From JAVVEH01 sp032251435 (GTDB taxonomy: Bacteria > Verrucomicrobiota > Lentisphaeria > Oligosphaerales > MVZH01): a stretch of 35,264 bases of DNA. The position numbers and the translations under genes were made by a program. Under the pieces are notes generated by a model. The model was given only the letters and a program-made list of their open reading frames with translations. It had not been told where the DNA came from and ran no database searches. The first letter of the stretch is position 1. Each line of letters begins with the position of its first letter. This document shows, one piece after another, positions 25,608 through 33,519 of this stretch. Where the stretch lies: assembly GCA_032251435.1 (NCBI GenBank), contig JAVVEH010000044.1:1-35264 (forward strand). Reading direction: 5' to 3'.

Positions 25608-28006
25608 GGTCTATCCTCCTTTGGCGCAGTGTTTTGCGGGGTGTCCGCAAAATCGGAACGCCCCCGGAACGGTGGGTGAATTCTAGCGGAATTCTGGTTC
25701 TTTTCCGGAATTCTGAATCTTTCGGGTGTCCGGATGCCGGGCTGAAAGCGGCTTCCGTCAAGACCTTCGCCCGAATAGAGCAGACGGTAGATATGCAGGC
25801 CGTTTGCTGTCCGTTCCGACCGTATCACATACTCAAGATCCAGAAGTTCTTTGAGGTGAACGTGCAGGCGTGTCTGGCTCCACCCCATGCGTTCCCGTAT
25901 TTCTCTGCGTGTGAAGCCGGGCCGGCTTCCGGATGGCCAGCCTTCTGTTTCTTCAAGTTTCCGGCTGACAAATGCTGTAAGTCCCCGGAGCAGGTTTCTG
26001 GCGGGAACGCTCAGTTCATCCAGAGAGGTCCCGTAGATGCTGGTGAAAACATCATGGGCCGTTTCAATATCGCCGGGGATGACATCGATGTATTCTGTTC
26101 CGTTTTCGTGTTTGATCTCCCGGCCCATCTGATGAAGAAAAGCGACAGCGCGGATCAGGTTCAGGTATTTAGGTTGATCACGGCGGGCCTGCAGACGGTC
26201 ATCCCCGTAGACCAGTTCACCGGCATAGGGATTGACGACAACCACGGGACGCAGCAGACGCTGGAAATCCCGGTGTTTTTCCCGGATGGCGTCGACTCCC
26301 GCTCTCCACGTCAATCCGGCAAGTGTATGCCGCTGACGCTGGAGTTCCAGAATACGCTGTGTCTGTTTCCGGGTTTCATCCACTCCCACCACGAAGAACC
26401 GGCTGCGGGTCTCCGCGTCGATATTCGGGTCAGTGACGGTACAGAACACTGATGTGGGACCGGGAATACGGCGGGACATGGTTTTGAGTTTGCCCGTGCC
26501 GCGTTCACGGGTGACAAATTCCACCGATAAATACCGGGCGCTGATCAGGGCGCGGACAGCGTAATCGCTGGCCTCCATGCCGATGCCTTCCTCCACCGCC
26601 AGGATACGATGCCGGAGAGCCTCCTCATCCTGATAAAACAAAGCTCTGCCGGTCAGGGTGGTCGCTTGAACAACATCCTCCGGGGGACAGAAAGCCAGCG
26701 TGGTCGACTGCAGAGCGCTTTTGCCGGCTCCGGAACTGGATAGCACCAGCACAGACAGCGGCGTATCCATCTTCCGGCTGACAGCCGCCAGATAGCAGAG
26801 CAGCTTGTTATGGCGCTCGCCCACCAATCCACAGGTTTCGTAGTCGGCGAGGATGGCCTCGATTAGGTCGGAGCGTTTGCCCAACGCCATGGCCGCTTCC
26901 CGCCGTTCGGCCGTCATGCTGTCGACAGCCTGTTTCGAATCCGGTTTGCCGGCGTTGTCTTTCCGCCAGGTTTCGCAGGCCCGGAGCAGGCGCAGCAAAT
27001 CCGCTTGCACTGTTTCAAAGGGCTGATCGAAGACCAATGCCAGATCCCGCGCCAGAGCTTTTCGTGATCGCGCGCTGTAGAGATCCAGTGTATCCACATG
27101 CAATCTTCCCGCTGAACTGGCCCGGACCGTGCCTTTCAGGTTCTTCACATCCCGTTCCAGGCCGAGGACTTCGTAGCGCAAAGCGCCCAGCAGAAGGCTG
27201 ACATCCGCGCCGCCGGGATGCTCGGGGGGCGAAATTTCCGCCGTTTTTTTCCGTTCGGGAACAGCGGCTTTTTCGGCATCGGGATCGGGTTGGCTTTCCA
27301 GCCACCCGATTAATTTCTCTTTGCCATATTTCAGCAGGTAGGTGGCGATTGGCCGGCCTCCGGGAATCCGTTGGAAACTTAGGTGACATCTGTCACCGGC
27401 GGCTTGTTTAAGAACCGGTTCAAACTGTTTGAAATCCTCTTCTTTTCGGACTAGGCAGCGGATGCCGTCCGGGCCGCGCTCTGTCAGGATGGCGAGATCG
27501 GCGGATTCCGCATGGACCGGGTCGCAGACGGCCACCGTGTTGCGGTAGCCGCGGGACACGAGCGCCAGGGCGTCGATGACATTGGGGGCGATGATCAGGT
27601 CGGAGTGGAGAAGGACCGCCGAGGCGTTCCACAGGCCGACGGACAGGCGGGGAAGCCGGACCTCGCGGTTGGTCTCCGGATTCCAGCCGGTGATTCCGCG
27701 AATCATGCCTTCAGGGCTTAGAATGGGGAATGTCAGGCAGCCGGCCAGCCGGTCGGTGCTGTCGCCGCGGAGGATGCCGAGGGTTTTGAGATCGCGGCGG
27801 GCGCCGCCGCACCGGGGAAGGATCGAATCGAGAGTTCCCGGACACCAGCCGATCCGATGGGATGAAAGCAGGTCGGAATCGTTAAGTCCTCTTTGCCGGA
27901 GCCAGTCCAGCGTCTGGCCGGAGTCGGGCAGGGCTTTCTCGTAAAGGGTCACGACCCGTTCCAGGAGCGCCTGGGCTCTCGCCGGTGAAATGTCGGATGT
28001 TTTCAT
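25604..28006 (-). CDS. Degenerate primase-like P-loop ATPase of the mobile module
   Basis: An 800-aa protein. Residues about 1-230 resemble the DnaG/TOPRIM primase core: WLRQRGLNDSDLLSSHRIGW, LTFPILSPEGMIRGITG, and LIIAPNVIDALALVSRGY where TOPRIM normally has EGxxD. The Glu is missing here and no clear DxD follows, so primer synthesis is doubtful. A P-loop SSSGAGKS lies at about 421-428, a Walker B-like ILAVEEG at about 466, and a sensor/arginine segment TVTDPNIDAETRSRF beyond it. A winged-helix-like end follows (FTRREIRERMGWSQTRLHVH, about 690-745). It could act as a helicase or as a DNA-loading ATPase for the recombinases. It overlaps both neighbours, so it is the central gene of a four-gene operon. 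Confidence 0.75.
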   Translation of the reverse strand: MKTSDISPARAQALLERVVTLYEKALPDSGQTLDWLRQRGLNDSDLLSSHRIGWCPGTLDSILPRCGGARRDLKTLGILRGDSTDRLAGCLTFPILSPEGMIRGITGWNPETNREVRLPRLSVGLWNASAVLLHSDLIIAPNVIDALALVSRGYRNTVAVCDPVHAESADLAILTERGPDGIRCLVRKEEDFKQFEPVLKQAAGDRCHLSFQRIPGGRPIATYLLKYGKEKLIGWLESQPDPDAEKAAVPERKKTAEISPPEHPGGADVSLLLGALRYEVLGLERDVKNLKGTVRASSAGRLHVDTLDLYSARSRKALARDLALVFDQPFETVQADLLRLLRACETWRKDNAGKPDSKQAVDSMTAERREAAMALGKRSDLIEAILADYETCGLVGERHNKLLCYLAAVSRKMDTPLSVLVLSSSGAGKSALQSTTLAFCPPEDVVQATTLTGRALFYQDEEALRHRILAVEEGIGMEASDYAVRALISARYLSVEFVTRERGTGKLKTMSRRIPGPTSVFCTVTDPNIDAETRSRFFVVGVDETRKQTQRILELQRQRHTLAGLTWRAGVDAIREKHRDFQRLLRPVVVVNPYAGELVYGDDRLQARRDQPKYLNLIRAVAFLHQMGREIKHENGTEYIDVIPGDIETAHDVFTSIYGTSLDELSVPARNLLRGLTAFVSRKLEETEGWPSGSRPGFTRREIRERMGWSQTRLHVHLKELLDLEYVIRSERTANGLHIYRLLYSGEGLDGSRFQPGIRTPERFRIPEKNQNSARIHPPFRGRSDFADTPQNTAPKEDRP

Positions 28007-28505
28007 GGTTCAGCGCCTTCGGTAAAAGACCGGGCATCATGCCGCACAGGTCCTTGCCTTGTTTATAGCACGAAACCAGAGTGGGCGCAATGAGATCTTT
28101 AAACCCGGGGCCGCTTTGCATGGCCGCAAGTCCAACCAGGACAAAGTGATCCGACATCACGAGATCTTGTAACGGAGGGGGTTTTAAGGGAAAAAGGGAA
28201 TTTGCGGAGTTCGCAGGCGTCTGGTGGACAGACGCTTGTGGCGGGAAGAGGTCTTTAGACGGCGCGGGGGAAGAGGTCTTTTTTAGCCAGTAGAAGGGAT
28301 GGCGCATCCGCCAGTCACGGACCCGCTGACGATGTTCGGGGCCATGATAGTAGTCCGGGTTCTTACGCCGCCACTTGCGTTGGCTGGCCGCCCGGCTGGC
28401 TTTGCGGCACTCGGGGCCGGAGCAGTAGACCTGGTGCCAGGCGTTGCGCGGATCAGGCGTGAACCATTCGTGGCAGTGACGGCATTTGCGGGGGTGAAGC
28501 TTCAT
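27882..28505 (-). CDS. Zinc-finger protein at the head of the mobile module
   Basis: A 207-aa protein whose first 70 residues hold a Cys-rich finger CRHCHEWFTPDPRNAWHQVY, then CSGPECRK, and a very basic Arg/Trp stretch (ASQRKWRRKNPDYY, RVRDWRMRHPFYW). This domain recurs in small proteins near integrases in many bacteria, as far as I recall. The remaining 130 residues are proline-rich and low in motifs. The start at 28505 has GGAGGATA upstream. The last 125 bases overlap the start of the ATPase gene in another frame, an unusually long overlap, so the true C-terminus may be functional coupling rather than conserved protein. DNA binding at the element end is a reasonable inference. Confidence 0.7.
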   Translation of the reverse strand: MKLHPRKCRHCHEWFTPDPRNAWHQVYCSGPECRKASRAASQRKWRRKNPDYYHGPEHRQRVRDWRMRHPFYWLKKTSSPAPSKDLFPPQASVHQTPANSANSLFPLKPPPLQDLVMSDHFVLVGLAAMQSGPGFKDLIAPTLVSCYKQGKDLCGMMPGLLPKALNHENIRHFTGESPGAPGTGRDPLRESPARLRPDAGLAPAKRT

Positions 28506-28540
28506 GGCGGGTATCCTCCGTTTTTAGGATTGAACGGATG

Positions 28541-28588
28541 GATACTTTACCATTTCAGGACCAAAGGACGATACTTTGGCGGTAAAAG
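28541..28588. promoter_or_regulatory. Nested repeats upstream of the mobile module
   Basis: GATACTTT occurs twice (28541-28548 and 28570-28577), 29 bases apart. CCAAAG/CTTTGG (28561-28566, 28574-28579) is a perfect inverted repeat, and TTTACC (28546-28551) mirrors GGTAAA (28581-28586). Lying 36 bases before the first gene, this may be an operator, promoter region or recombinase-binding end. Confidence 0.45.
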
Positions 28589-28589
28589 G

Positions 28590-28747
28590 GTAAGCGTCAC
28601 ACCTGCCCGATCAGTGGGAAAAACTGGACGCCTAGTCCCGCGAAAAAATATGCGAATGACAAAGAGCCCGTTCCGGCAAAAACTGGAACGGGCATTACTT
28701 TATATGCGGAAAACGCGAATTTTAGATGGGGCAGGTGTGACGCTTAC
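28590..28747. mobile_element. 158-bp IS66-type MITE with 8-bp target duplication
   Basis: Terminal inverted repeats of 23 bases (28590-28612 and 28725-28747, one mismatch) start GTAAGCGTCACACCTG. Directly outside, GTAAAAGG is present on both sides (28582-28589 and 28748-28755). GTAA ends and 8-bp duplications are the known signature of IS66-family transposition. The interior is too short for a transposase and holds a hairpin (GTTCC...GGAAC, around 28671-28688), so it must be mobilised in trans. Its right half reappears at the right edge of the window. Confidence 0.88.
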
Positions 28748-28785
28748 GTAAAAGGGGCGCAGGATTAATCCGCTTTCCACTTGGA

Positions 28786-29358
28786 TTAATCATCTGATTT
28801 TCCGGGTGGCAGAGGTGGAGGGGATGCTTTAGTGGGTTTTTGCCATTTTCCAACACAACGTATTTTTTTTTCAACCAATATGGAGTAAAGGTCAGGTTCG
28901 TTTCCCCCAAGGTCTGCCAGACAGAAATAAATACCACTAAAGGGAAACTGCGTTGAGAACAAAAGAACGTCTTGAGTTTTTATGGCATCGGTAACATGAG
29001 TCCAGGGAATTTCACATTGGAATGTGTGCCCTAAAATTTCAATTGAATTTGTTGAAATTAATGCCTTGAGAGGTTCTTTCTGGTCTTCACCCGCATCAAC
29101 TTTAGTCCAAAGAGAAAACATGACAGAATAAGGACACATAATCGCAATCCATAGGATTACGAAAAGAACCATACTTAAAAATGATGGGTGAAAAGAAAGG
29201 AAACCAAATTCCTGAAAAATTATAAACGTAACCAGTCCTAATACACTAGATAATACACTCATCCTGAAAGTAAAGTTACGGAAGAGAAAACTTCTCACTG
29301 TACGCTTTTGGGTCGCCAAATTGCGATCTATAGAAAGAACTATGATTTTCCTCGACAT
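28786..29358 (-). CDS. YcxB-like membrane protein, candidate immunity partner of tip D
   Basis: A 190-aa protein with a basic N-terminus, two membrane helices (around VLSSVLGLVTFIIFQEFGFL and MVLFVILWIAIMCPYSVMF), then a soluble C-terminal domain. That domain, with ISTNSIEILGHTFQCEIPW, then VLLFSTQFPFSGIYFCLADL, resembles the YcxB-like fold in order and hydrophobic pattern. It starts 6 bases behind the RHS tip D stop, so it is clearly co-transcribed. Membrane partners following RHS toxins are usually immunity proteins. That function is inferred here and not shown by sequence. Confidence 0.65.
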   Translation of the reverse strand: MSRKIIVLSIDRNLATQKRTVRSFLFRNFTFRMSVLSSVLGLVTFIIFQEFGFLSFHPSFLSMVLFVILWIAIMCPYSVMFSLWTKVDAGEDQKEPLKALISTNSIEILGHTFQCEIPWTHVTDAIKTQDVLLFSTQFPFSGIYFCLADLGGNEPDLYSILVEKKIRCVGKWQKPTKASPPPLPPGKSDD

Positions 29359-29364
29359 AATCAG

Positions 29365-30261
29365 CTACTCCCTAGACTCAGAACTAATAGATGTAATTGC
29401 CGCCAATGCCGCAGCTTTCTCCAAGACTTTTTTCCCGGTAAATATTATTATTTTTTTCTCAGCAGCCCCGGAAGATGCGGATGCAACCCGAACTGGGGCC
29501 ACCGCATATAATGCAATAACCCCCGCAGCCAACTTTCGGACTCTAGTGGCTCGTTCATGAACTTTTGCTTCACATGAAACAATAACATTTACATGTAGGC
29601 ATTTGCAGCAGGGTTTCTCGTTCCATAAAAGCACTTCGGCTTCAGAGCGGAAACCAACACGGGCCTTAAGAGAAGATTTAAAGAGGTGCCTCGCATTTTG
29701 AGCTTGGAGGTAAAACCATCCCGATGATTTCGCAGCCGGATGTTCTGCTTTTATTTCAAAACCATATTCTCCATCATCCATTGTTTTCGCATCCGATGGA
29801 ACAACATTGACATCCCAATCCCCTGTCGGAGTCTTACACTTTGATTTTTCTTCAGTCCCCCAAAAGACCTTAAGCTCTCCTTTGCATTTGAGGTTCTGTA
29901 CAGATAAATACGGGACACTGAAGGGGGTACGAACTATTGATTCCATTGACAAATCCAAGCCCTTTGAACACGTAATCGCTGTCACCTTGCTTTTTAAAGC
30001 GTTTATGATAGGAGAAACATCTACCTTTGGGAACAAAGAAAGGCCCAGTAAATCAATCTCAATTATGGGGGAGTTATTAATCAAGAGGTAAAGATTCTCA
30101 CCACCCATTTCCCCGATCGGATCTCGGTTAATCCAGCGTCCTAGGACGGGACTGTAACTTCTCAGGCCCGTAGTGTACACTGTAAAATGCCGCCTACACG
30201 ATTTTCGATTTTGAGGCCTTCGTAGGCGTAGACCAGGGGGTTGGGAAACGGGGCAGACCAT
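29365..30261 (-). CDS. RHS tip cassette D
   Basis: A 298-aa orphan tip. Residues 1-65 are the shared core remnant (MVCPVSQPPGLRLRRPQ, then LRSYSPVLGRWINRDPIGEM and the junction IEIDLLGLS). The rest is unique: a beta-rich section with GELKVFWGTEEKSKCKTPTG, a cysteine cluster CCKCLHVNVIVSC at about 226-238, and a hydrophobic segment (LAAGVIALYAVAPVRVASAS) near the C-terminus that might insert in membranes. I do not recognise a toxin family. No YD-repeat shell precedes it, so it cannot be delivered as is. It would need recombination with a full rhs gene, or it is a silent reserve. Confidence 0.75.
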   Translation of the reverse strand: MVCPVSQPPGLRLRRPQNRKSCRRHFTVYTTGLRSYSPVLGRWINRDPIGEMGGENLYLLINNSPIIEIDLLGLSLFPKVDVSPIINALKSKVTAITCSKGLDLSMESIVRTPFSVPYLSVQNLKCKGELKVFWGTEEKSKCKTPTGDWDVNVVPSDAKTMDDGEYGFEIKAEHPAAKSSGWFYLQAQNARHLFKSSLKARVGFRSEAEVLLWNEKPCCKCLHVNVIVSCEAKVHERATRVRKLAAGVIALYAVAPVRVASASSGAAEKKIIIFTGKKVLEKAAALAAITSISSESRE

Positions 30262-30424
30262 GGGTTTAAGTTACTGCCCGGACTGGTGGTCTGCAATTGC
30301 GGAATCCGCAGATTTGGGCCGGGAAATTCGTAGCTTTAGGGCGTTAAAAGCAAATCGGAGGCTGATCCGCTTTTACCTTTCGGGAATAAAAGCAAATCGG
30401 CGGACGGACCCGGTTTTGGTTTCT
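30262..30424 (-). repeat. Conserved RHS cassette junction, copy 2
   Basis: DNA upstream of core copy D contains GGCGTTAAAAGCAAATCGGA (30340-30359), identical to 34156-34175, and a second shorter AAAAGCAAATCGG about 28 bases later. AAAAGC and GCTTTT around it form a small stem. This is the boundary between the membrane gene of cassette E and core D. Confidence 0.7.
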
Positions 30425-30781
30425 CTATTTCGCGATCTCTGTTTTCAATGACCTTATTTCTTTGAGCAAGTCGAAAATAAAGTAAAGAATTAGGGCTGAC
30501 ATACCATAAAACAATGCAAAAAGTGCCCATACCCAACGCGCAGATCCGTCTCGCGAAGCTTGAATGAAGACCCATATCGCAATGACAACCTTCAGTATAT
30601 GAGCAAGGAGACTCTGTGCCGTTACAAGCGTTGTCTGCATGACACTAACCTGATCGACCGCTACACTTGACTTAAGGAAAGGAACCATAATCCTAAAAAT
30701 CATCCGGTTTGGTATGACTGTGAAAATCCAGACAAGCAGAAGTATAATAGCAAATTTTTCAAAACGTTTTATTTCGGTCAT
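30425..30781 (-). CDS. Small membrane protein, candidate immunity partner of tip E
   Basis: A 118-aa protein with three likely membrane helices (around FAIILLLVWIFTVIP, LLAHILKVVIAIWVFIQAS and WVWALFALFYGMSALILYFI) and a short charged C-terminal coil (DLLKEIRSLKTEIAK). AGGTGG lies 8 bases before the ATG at 30781. It follows the tip E stop after 70 bases on the same strand. No family is recognised; the immunity role is inferred from the repeated tip/membrane-gene order of the array. Confidence 0.6.
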   Translation of the reverse strand: MTEIKRFEKFAIILLLVWIFTVIPNRMIFRIMVPFLKSSVAVDQVSVMQTTLVTAQSLLAHILKVVIAIWVFIQASRDGSARWVWALFALFYGMSALILYFIFDLLKEIRSLKTEIAK

Positions 30782-30851
30782 TTCTTGCCACCTATAAAGA
30801 GATATTGTTCACGATATGCAGAAAGATATTTTCCATATGCCAAAACTTTCC

Positions 30852-31442
30852 TTAATTGGGCGCAAAGATTACTTCAGACCAGGAAGTTGTAAAAATGTCA
30901 CGAGCCTTCTTCTTAATCAAAAAAGAATCTAAGATTTGCTCCCATTCACCTTTAACTTGTTCATAATGAAATTGGCTAATTGGTAAACATTTGCAGCAAC
31001 AGTCATAAACTTCAAGTCGATAATCCAACATGAGGTATTTTTCCGTTGTTGGAAGAGCTGGCATATCATTAAGGTTTGATCCAGGCCGAAACTCATAATA
31101 CTCCCTTTCATACCTAAAGTTTAGGGAAAAAATTAGTATCCTGTCAAGGCCTTCGCCACAACTGTCTGGCCCAATTACAGTAACAGGGTATATTTTGTCT
31201 TCCACTTTGCGTTGGATTTTGGGAGCAATCCAAATGTCAAAAAGAATATCAAGCAAGCCTTCTGCGCCAGGAGACATACCCGCATTCCCGACAGGGTCAA
31301 CGTATTTAAGCGGCTGATTATTCACAAGTGAGAAAAGGTTATTCCCACCCATTTCCCCAATCGGGTCGCGGTTGATCCAGCGGCCGAGGGTGGGATTGTA
31401 ACTTCTGCGGCCGAAAGCGACAGAAAAAACTTCCGCCAACAC
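30852..31442 (-). CDS. RHS tip cassette E, frameshifted near its 5' end
   Basis: A 196-codon frame from TTG 31442 that contains AEVFSVAFGRRSYNPTLGRW then INRDPIGEMGGNN, the junction YVDPVGNAG and a unique tip with CCCKCLPISQFHYEQ at about 149-163. The ATG used by the other cassettes is at 31504, but its frame is offset. Here the homopolymer before CGTGT has four A where copy F has five, so a one-base loss explains the shift. The tip itself is intact. No toxin family is recognised. As it stands it is probably not translated from the usual ATG; an internal TTG or ATG would be needed. Confidence 0.7.
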   Translation of the reverse strand: MLAEVFSVAFGRRSYNPTLGRWINRDPIGEMGGNNLFSLVNNQPLKYVDPVGNAGMSPGAEGLLDILFDIWIAPKIQRKVEDKIYPVTVIGPDSCGEGLDRILIFSLNFRYEREYYEFRPGSNLNDMPALPTTEKYLMLDYRLEVYDCCCKCLPISQFHYEQVKGEWEQILDSFLIKKKARDIFTTSWSEVIFAPN

Positions 31443-31648
31443 GTTTTGGATTCAGGTCGCCTTCGTAGTGATACGTCAGGGGGTTGGAATATCTCACAGA
31501 CCATGAGGTTAAGTTAGTGCAGAGAGCGCAAATTCGCAACGGCAAGCAGGTGGGATTTTAGCCGAGGGTCTAAATGGGCTGTCGCGGCTTACGCATTTTT
31601 CAGCACGTTAAATTGAAATCGGGAAACAACATGTCCTTTTATTTCCCA

Positions 31649-32143
31649 CTATGGTAAAACTAGGCAAATTTCTGGATTCAAGAGGCTTCCAGAATAGCTT
31701 CCCATATGCCCTTTGCCTGAAGTAGTGAATATTCCTCTAACAAGAATGTAATTGCCTGCTTCTTCGCTTATTTCTTCATAAGATATATCAAGCCAGATTG
31801 CCTCAGATGCAATAAAGTTATCCGCATGTTCGCTGCTGAAAAAAATTGCCGTGTTTTCAAATTCAGCAGTAAGATATCCATGTGTAGCAACCATTCTCCC
31901 TTCAAATTTTTCCGGGTAAGCAACCAAACGGGAAAAAGGGATTGGTGCTGAAATTGCTTCAGAAGGAGTTACCATTTTTATTCGCCAAAACAAGTTCCTT
32001 TGAATAAAGCAAACTAATGAAGAACAAAAAAGAGCTATTAGAGTTGAAGCGACAATCAGGTGAGCCAGCTTATAATGTTTGTTCTTTTTCAAAAGCCCTC
32101 CGGTGGAATTTCTAAGGGAGTCTCGATACTCCCTCTGGGCCAT
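31649..32143 (-). CDS. Membrane-anchored protein, candidate immunity partner of tip F
   Basis: A 164-aa protein with one membrane anchor (around LIVASTLIALFCSSLVCFI, residues 27-46) and a C-terminal beta domain. It contains SRLVAYPEKFEGRMVATHGY, then AIWLDISYEE and YILVRGIFTTSGKGHMG, a pattern like small OB-type folds. It overlaps the end of the JAMM-like tip gene by 55 bases. An alternative ATG at 31975 would remove the overlap but also the membrane anchor. Immunity function is inferred from the coupling; no family name is certain. Confidence 0.6.
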   Translation of the reverse strand: MAQREYRDSLRNSTGGLLKKNKHYKLAHLIVASTLIALFCSSLVCFIQRNLFWRIKMVTPSEAISAPIPFSRLVAYPEKFEGRMVATHGYLTAEFENTAIFFSSEHADNFIASEAIWLDISYEEISEEAGNYILVRGIFTTSGKGHMGSYSGSLLNPEICLVLP

Positions 32144-32991
32144 TTTATTTTGTATATGACTCCTCGGGGAGAAATCGCAAAACCATGGTCTATTGTTGTT
32201 TCAGGGATATCATCTTCAGCTGACATTTTGTGAAAAAGCCGTGTCCAATATTTATCCCCAGAACTCATTCCTTCTCCTCCGCCGGGATGGTTATGAAGCC
32301 ATGCTTCTGCACGTGGATGATTATCAGAGGAATCCTCTCCATGGAGATAAACAACCCCGTGTTTCTTACTTGTAACTGGACGAGTAAGAATAAAATGAGT
32401 TCCTTTTTTGACAATGTAAGATCCATACTCCCAATTGTTATCCTGAGCTCGTCCACGTAAAAGCCACAAACCCCAAAAAGCAGCTTCATCAAAGTTGTCG
32501 AAGAAGGGAGGGACAAACCCCCACTTTAACCAAAGTGCAATAATAGCTTTTCGTGGCCCTTCTTCAACTGTGTCAACGAATCCAAAGTGTTCATTGAAAG
32601 TTGAGGCAAATTCAACAATCGTCGTGCAGTGTTTGGTATAACCCCCGAACGTTTCAGAAAGCTGAACATATTCCCCTTTAAGAGTTCCTATTTCATACTT
32701 TTTGGAGACGCCTCCGCCTTCGTTCTCAACTAACCAGTAGGCTTTCCCATCCTTGAAAGATGCCGAATCAAGACCATAAAGATCAAAGCTGTTGAGAGAA
32801 TCATTCCCCACAAATCCCATCAGATTCTCACCACCCATTTCCCCAATCGGGTCGCGATTTATCCAGCGTCCCAGGACGGGACTGTATGAACGGCGGCCGA
32901 AAGTGACAGAAAAAACTTCCGCATACACGTTTTTGGATTTGGGTCGCCTTCGTAGGCGTAGCTCAGAGGGTTGGGAGATTGGACAGACCAT
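32089..32991 (-). CDS. RHS tip cassette F with JAMM/DUF4329-like domain
   Basis: A 300-aa orphan tip and the best preserved in the array. Residues 1-75 are the core remnant (MVCPISQPSELRLRRRPKSK, then RRSYSPVLGRWINRDPIGEM and the junction SFDLYGLDS). The C-terminal domain carries AWLHNHPGGGEGMSSGD (His at about 233 and 235), a complete HxHP-x6-SxxD metal site as in JAMM/MPN metallopeptidases and the DUF4329 domains found at the ends of RHS toxins. GFAISPRGVIYKIKWPRG closes the fold. The start is set at the shared ATG 32991; a TTG at 33009 is in frame. Target and activity are unknown. Confidence 0.8.
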   Translation of the reverse strand: MVCPISQPSELRLRRRPKSKNVYAEVFSVTFGRRSYSPVLGRWINRDPIGEMGGENLMGFVGNDSLNSFDLYGLDSASFKDGKAYWLVENEGGGVSKKYEIGTLKGEYVQLSETFGGYTKHCTTIVEFASTFNEHFGFVDTVEEGPRKAIIALWLKWGFVPPFFDNFDEAAFWGLWLLRGRAQDNNWEYGSYIVKKGTHFILTRPVTSKKHGVVYLHGEDSSDNHPRAEAWLHNHPGGGEGMSSGDKYWTRLFHKMSAEDDIPETTIDHGFAISPRGVIYKIKWPRGSIETPLEIPPEGF

Positions 32992-33018
32992 GCTGAAAAT
33001 AATGAGCAAAAGATTGGG

Positions 33019-33519
33019 TCAGTTGGCTTCGCCAGCCAGTTTTAAAGCAGCATTTATGACCGAGGTTCCAAGTCTGATGCCCATGTGTTGCATTCTGGCA
33101 ACTGTGTCGGCAATAGACAGGTTATGGCCAAGTTGTTTGGCTCGGATAAGCACACCCAATGATCCAGTCACCTTGAGACCATGCAGGCGGGCAATTCGTC
33201 GGCCAACTGCTTCATCAATGCAAACCGTGTCAATCTTTTCGTCAACAGCAACCTGGACAACCGCGCGTTCTCCCGGATCAAGTGAATTGACCAGGAAGGG
33301 ACTTGCATTGACAGCTTCCGTTCTCTTGTCAAGCCAGGAGGCCCGGATAAATTGTGACGCTCCCAACAAATTTCCTTCCTTTGCCAGAAGTTCACGGCCT
33401 ACCTCATAGGGAACAATAACCTGTTCGTAAAGATCCCGCAGAATCTCCAGAGATCCGGTTCCGGCTACAAGGGCAATTATTGGGCCGGTATTGCAAACAA
33501 GTACTTTGCAGTCAGGCAT
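33019..33519 (-). CDS. DUF3368-type PIN-like toxin
   Basis: A 166-aa PIN-like RNase of the DUF3368 group. The N-terminal strand is LVCNTGPIIALVAGTGSLEI, where Asn-Thr takes the place of Asp-Thr as usual in this group. It continues with VIVPYEVGRELLAK, LDPGERAVVQVAVDE and CIDEAVGRRIARLHGLKVTGS, followed by GVLIRAKQLG. The ATG at 33519 overlaps the end of the UPF0175 antitoxin gene by 8 bases. The frame reaches 33558 but the domain starts here. The pair is inserted between RHS remnant G and cassette F, apparently in the place of a tip. Confidence 0.87.
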   Translation of the reverse strand: MPDCKVLVCNTGPIIALVAGTGSLEILRDLYEQVIVPYEVGRELLAKEGNLLGASQFIRASWLDKRTEAVNASPFLVNSLDPGERAVVQVAVDEKIDTVCIDEAVGRRIARLHGLKVTGSLGVLIRAKQLGHNLSIADTVARMQHMGIRLGTSVINAALKLAGEAN

